Source of the DNA: Fidelibacterota bacterium
Lineage (GTDB): Bacteria; Fidelibacterota; Fidelibacteria; Fidelibacterales; Fidelibacteraceae
Assembly (NCBI GenBank): GCA_016937825.1
Contig: JAFGVT010000056.1
Coordinates: 1-10,559 of the forward strand
Direction: 5' to 3'
Length of the DNA stretch: 10,559 nt
Part shown: positions 7,127 through 10,559 of the stretch, in pieces
How positions within the stretch are numbered: position 1 is the stretch's first letter
Layout: every line of letters starts with the position of its first letter
Notes under the pieces: generated by a model
What the model was told of the DNA's origin: nothing
The model's database searches: none
Seen by the model: only the letters and a program-made list of their open reading frames with translations
Translations under genes and position numbers: made by a program

Positions 7127-8446
7127 TTAAAACCGGCCGGCCTCATCCAGCCAGGACAAGCCCAGCAGCCAGTTCTCGGAGCCAAAAGCGCCCTTAAAGG
7201 TGACCGTTTCAAAAAAGTCGTCCGCAATGACCGCATCGACATCCACAAATGCGGGACCCTCCGGCGCCGGCAGGACCGTAACACTTCCGGCAAGGGCGTT
7301 TTCACGTCCGGTTGCGCCGATCGCCACGCTCGTGTCGATCGCGGTCAGTCCGTAGTCGGCGTGATACTGTCCGCCTTTGCAATGATAAATGATGTTGTTC
7401 GGTGAGAAGTAGAGATAGTTGCTTCCGCTTCCCGGGGTTGCCGTGACAAGTGCCAGGGTCGGAGCATCCGTGATCCGGATCCCGCTGTTCTTTCCGTCCA
7501 CAATGATCATATTGCGGAAATCGCCGCCGGAGCCCTCGCGCATCCGTATCATCTGGTCATTGTCGGCGACCACGGATGTGTCGCCGGAGCCGATGAGGGT
7601 CACGTTGGAGAATTGCGGGAATGAGCGCGGCTGTTTGTCCATATCGGAACCGTCATTATCCATTTCGAAGGCGCGGTTCCCGTCTTCGCTTCCCATCATG
7701 GCGAACAGGAACTGGCCCCTGCCCTGATAACCGAGGTCGGTATCAAAGGCATCATCGCCCACGAACAAGACGGAACAGTATTTGAGATCGACCGTACCGC
7801 CGAACATCTCAAAGCCGTCGTCCAGATTAAATGCCACTTCACAATATTCCACCGTGGTCCCGTTGCCGACGCCGGCAAGGGTGATCCCATTGATCTCGTT
7901 GTCCTGCCCGATCGAACGGCCGCCGTACCATACGCGGACGTATTTCAGGATCCCGCTGTCGTCATTTTCATTCGTTCCGCCATAGGGCACGCCGACCAAG
8001 CCTTCCACGAAGGCCTGTCCGCCGCTTTTATTGACAGGCGCTTTCCCCAGAAGGATCAAGCCGCCCCAGGATCCCCGGCGTTTCAGATCAGCAGGCAGTG
8101 AGGAAGTAAAGGTAATGGGGTTTGCGGCCGTTCCCTCCGCCATGATCTTTGCACCGCGTTTGATGACCAGACAGGGCGCAAGCCCTTCGCCGTCATCCGG
8201 CAGGGATTCGATCACGGTACCGGGTTCGATCGTCAGGGTATAGCCGGAATCCACAAAGGTCTGTCCGGCAAGCAAAATGTTATCGTCTGCGTGCAAGGTA
8301 AGGTTCCTGCGGATATTTCCGTCAAGGACCACATCGTATCCGGGATATTCGGTATTGGTCCCGCTGCCGCCGTTGAACAGGTCGCAACCCGCTAATGTCA
8401 GTAGTACTACCCCTGCGGCAATACCCCTAAAGTATGTCTTTTTCAT
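7127..8446 (-). CDS. Exported lipoprotein with right-handed beta-helix-like repeats
   Basis: This 439-residue protein starts with a lipoprotein signal peptide: MKKTYFR, a hydrophobic core, and the lipobox LAGC with the lipidated Cys at 21, then Asp22. A short Gly/Ser/Asn-rich linker precedes a beta-strand-rich body. LTIEPGTVIES (71-81), LVIKRGAKIMAEGTAANPITFTS (93-115) and SWGGLILLGKAPVN (126-139) are typical of a secreted beta-helix-like family found in Bacteroidota and relatives, as I recall it. Two clear rungs of 22 residues stack from 201: YCEVAFNLDDGFEMFGG and YCSVLFVGDDAFDTDLG, with Cys202/Cys224 and DDGFE/DDAFD in register. The end, FKGAFGSENWLLGLSWL (417-433), resembles the conserved C-terminus of that family. 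The ATG at 8446 is preceded by AAGGAG. It starts 30 bases after the stop of a TonB-dependent receptor, so they are probably cotranscribed and may work together. No catalytic site is recognised; the ligand is unknown. Confidence 0.88.
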   Translation of the reverse strand: MKKTYFRGIAAGVVLLTLAGCDLFNGGSGTNTEYPGYDVVLDGNIRRNLTLHADDNILLAGQTFVDSGYTLTIEPGTVIESLPDDGEGLAPCLVIKRGAKIMAEGTAANPITFTSSLPADLKRRGSWGGLILLGKAPVNKSGGQAFVEGLVGVPYGGTNENDDSGILKYVRVWYGGRSIGQDNEINGITLAGVGNGTTVEYCEVAFNLDDGFEMFGGTVDLKYCSVLFVGDDAFDTDLGYQGRGQFLFAMMGSEDGNRAFEMDNDGSDMDKQPRSFPQFSNVTLIGSGDTSVVADNDQMIRMREGSGGDFRNMIIVDGKNSGIRITDAPTLALVTATPGSGSNYLYFSPNNIIYHCKGGQYHADYGLTAIDTSVAIGATGRENALAGSVTVLPAPEGPAFVDVDAVIADDFFETVTFKGAFGSENWLLGLSWLDEAGRF

Positions 8447-8476
8447 GTACTCTCCTTTTTGTTTTGAGTTATATAT

Positions 8477-10559
8477 CTAAAACACATACTGTATGCTTGC
8501 ACCGTAACCGATCCCGGGATGATATTCCCGCGTCGCGTAAAAAGTATTCTCCGTATCGAAAATGCCGAACCGCACGGCAGAATTGAGCAGATTGCTGGCG
8601 TTAATACTGATCTTGATATTCCCGATCTTTTTGTTCATTGTCAGGTTCAGGGAATGAAAGGGACGCTCATATTCGTTCGGAATGGATCCGCTTCCGAGCG
8701 CGGAGAGGCGCTTGCTGAAGGCGTTGTATGCCAGTGCCGCGTTCCATCCGTTCGTACCGGCATAGGAAATGCCGGCGTTCACCATGATATTGGATTGCCC
8801 CTGAAGCGGCCGGTTCAGCGTGGTGGAATTATTCCGGATCCGCACGCCGTTGAAGAGGGTGATCATCTCGTCGGCCTGGACTTCCGACAGGCTGAGCGTG
8901 GTATTGAATATCAGCATCACCCGTCCTTTGGAGGGATCGAGGATCTTCAGGTCATTGCGAATATCGATCTCCAGGCCCTGCGTATTTGCGTACAGGGCGT
9001 TCTGATAGGTCAGGTACGATTCATCCGCGGTCTCTATCTGGGAAATTTCGATCGGGTTAACGAATTTCTTTAAGAACACGCCTACGGCAAGCAGCTCTCC
9101 CGCTCCGTGAAACCACTCATAGCGGATATCGTAATTGTAAATGTCCGTGGTCTTAAGATACGGATATCCCACAATGGCGCTGCCTCCGTAGAATTGCTGG
9201 AATTCAAACGGCGCTATTTCGCGAAATTCGGCACGAGCAACGGTTTTACTGTAGGACATCCTCAGTTTCATGGCTTCGCTCATATCGTATTGCAGATTGA
9301 GACTTGGCAATATCTCGTGTTCATTGATCTCGGCCTCTACGGGAGTAAGTCCGTTATCGATCAGCGGACTGGTGTATTGTCTTCCCGTTACCGGGTTGTA
9401 GGGGATCAGGTTCAGGTAATAGTATTCATAGCGGAACCCGCCGATAAAGCGAAAGCGGTTAAGAACGTCCCAGGTGTTAAAACCAAGCGGTATCTCGGTC
9501 ATCAGGTATCCCGCCGGGATGAATTCGTTCGCCCAATAAGCATTCCGGGATGCCACGTCGGTGGATTCCAGGAGGATCAGTCCTTCTTCATCGGGAGAAC
9601 CGACAAAGTTGGAATCCCGAAAGACGGCCCCGAAATCGTTGCCATTTACGCGGATCAGATCTGCCGGCCATGCACCGCCGGAGTATTCATGATAAAAACT
9701 TCTCTTACCGAAATTTCGGTCCTTGTATTGAATGCGTCCGCCGGCCTTGATCTGATAGCGCTCGCCGAAACGATCGTTCAGCGACATCTTGTAATTGACG
9801 TCAATATTCGCATTTCTGTCATACCCGTCGGTGAAATAGCGCTGGCCGGCCTTTGCGCTTGAACGGGCGATCTCATAATAATTGCCCGCGGCAATATATT
9901 TGTAATTGTGGCTCTTGACGTCCGGTTCGCTCAGAAACGAGATACCGGCATTCCCGGCCCATTCCAGACGGCTGTTCAAACGATCCTCAAAGGCATGTTC
10001 TGCGCTAAGGGTGGCGTTGAGAATGCTTTTTTCGACAAAATATTCCCGGATATAGATCCCGTCCTCATCCAGGTTGGGCGTTCGGCCCTGCCCGAAGGTC
10101 AGCGAGGACTCGGAGTTATGCGTATAGAGCCCGTATAATTTTATTTTATGCCGGTTGTATAGTTTGAAACCGGTCGATCCGCTGAGGCTCATGTTGGTGG
10201 TATATCCGCTTTTTCGGTTGCTGATGTCCGTGCGCGAAAGGATATCCGTGTCGGAAACGGCATAGCGCCGGTACAGTTCTTCTTTGTAACTGTACCCGTT
10301 GGAAAAATTTGCGTTGGCATAGAACCCGTATTCAAAATCCGGAGAAAGTATATAGCGGTTCCCGAAGTTGATGCCTGCAGACAAGGGCTGGCCGATGGTC
10401 GCGGAACGCACGCTGAAATCCGTATTGAAACTTTTACCGTATTCCCCAAGCTGCTCCTTCCACTCTCCGTAGGAATATCCCGGAAGCGGTGACCATTCGC
10501 TTACCATTTGTTCCGAAGGAATGATCGACGGGAGCGCCCGCGTTCCGTCGTCATAGCCG
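8477..10559 (-). CDS. TonB-dependent outer-membrane receptor, C-terminal part (5' end outside window)
   Basis: The frame is open to the right edge, so the 693 visible residues are a C-terminal fragment; the Met codon at 10507 is internal. The first readable residues, GYDDGTRALPSIIPSEQ, resemble a segment common early in the barrel of Bacteroidota-style receptors. The rest is a long series of amphipathic beta strands rich in Tyr, Phe, Trp and Asn, separated by polar loops. Examples are KLRMSYSKTVARAEFREIAPFEFQQF, a well-conserved barrel segment in such receptors, and the late strands near NIMVNAGISYAG and LNLTMNKKIGNIKISINASNLLN. The protein ends GIGYGASIQYVF, with the terminal Phe typical of BAM-inserted barrels. 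The plug domain and any N-terminal carboxypeptidase-regulatory-like domain must lie outside the window. No SusD-like partner follows; the partner is the lipoprotein 30 bases downstream. The substrate cannot be read from the sequence. Confidence 0.88.
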   Translation of the reverse strand, partial: GYDDGTRALPSIIPSEQMVSEWSPLPGYSYGEWKEQLGEYGKSFNTDFSVRSATIGQPLSAGINFGNRYILSPDFEYGFYANANFSNGYSYKEELYRRYAVSDTDILSRTDISNRKSGYTTNMSLSGSTGFKLYNRHKIKLYGLYTHNSESSLTFGQGRTPNLDEDGIYIREYFVEKSILNATLSAEHAFEDRLNSRLEWAGNAGISFLSEPDVKSHNYKYIAAGNYYEIARSSAKAGQRYFTDGYDRNANIDVNYKMSLNDRFGERYQIKAGGRIQYKDRNFGKRSFYHEYSGGAWPADLIRVNGNDFGAVFRDSNFVGSPDEEGLILLESTDVASRNAYWANEFIPAGYLMTEIPLGFNTWDVLNRFRFIGGFRYEYYYLNLIPYNPVTGRQYTSPLIDNGLTPVEAEINEHEILPSLNLQYDMSEAMKLRMSYSKTVARAEFREIAPFEFQQFYGGSAIVGYPYLKTTDIYNYDIRYEWFHGAGELLAVGVFLKKFVNPIEISQIETADESYLTYQNALYANTQGLEIDIRNDLKILDPSKGRVMLIFNTTLSLSEVQADEMITLFNGVRIRNNSTTLNRPLQGQSNIMVNAGISYAGTNGWNAALAYNAFSKRLSALGSGSIPNEYERPFHSLNLTMNKKIGNIKISINASNLLNSAVRFGIFDTENTFYATREYHPGIGYGASIQYVF

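Noticed and set aside
9107..9862. Plus-strand open frame of 251 codons opposite the receptor gene
   Set aside because: The minus-strand frame encodes a clear outer-membrane barrel through the whole stretch; the plus-strand product shows no family resemblance and has no convincing ribosome binding site.
10505..10507. ATG at 10507 as the start of the receptor
   Set aside because: The frame stays open to the window edge with barrel-like sequence (GYDDGTRALPS), and a complete TonB-dependent receptor also needs a signal peptide and plug domain, which are not seen here.

Overview
The window holds five genes, all on the minus strand, packed tightly with no gene-free stretch above 300 bases. Composition and gene content suggest a Gram-negative bacterium with an outer membrane. 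A TonB-dependent receptor beside a beta-helix-like lipoprotein, PiT transporters fused to a PhoU-like domain, and a Bacteroides-like membrane pyrophosphatase point to the Bacteroidota/FCB superphylum or a candidate phylum near it. That placement is an inference from protein style, not a phylogeny.

In transcription order (right to left): (1) the C-terminal 693 residues of a TonB-dependent outer-membrane receptor, whose start lies beyond base 10559; (2) 30 bases later, an exported lipoprotein with beta-helix-like rungs, probably in the same transcript; (3) a hairpin that may end that unit; (4) two tandem paralogous PiT-family phosphate transporters, each with a cytoplasmic PhoU-like C-terminal domain; (5) a membrane-bound, ion-pumping pyrophosphatase (hppA). 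Its stop codon falls inside the first unit of a heptamer repeat array with a hairpin, which runs to the left edge of the window.

A plausible common theme is phosphate economy. The receptor and lipoprotein could handle an outer-membrane substrate. The PiT pair would import phosphate using an ion gradient. The pyrophosphatase splits cytoplasmic PPi to phosphate and stores the energy as a Na+ and/or H+ gradient that could drive PiT symport. The last two steps rest on well-known families; linking the receptor and lipoprotein to phosphate is only inferred from position. Promoter-like sequences before the second PiT gene and before hppA suggest several transcription units rather than one operon.

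The most interesting points are: pyrophosphatase residues that look like the dual Na+/H+-pumping subfamily; charge swaps in the membrane regions of the two PiT copies; a promoter with a near-consensus UP element; a palindrome next to the hppA ribosome binding site; and the heptamer repeat that supplies the hppA stop codon. No wholly new system is evident.
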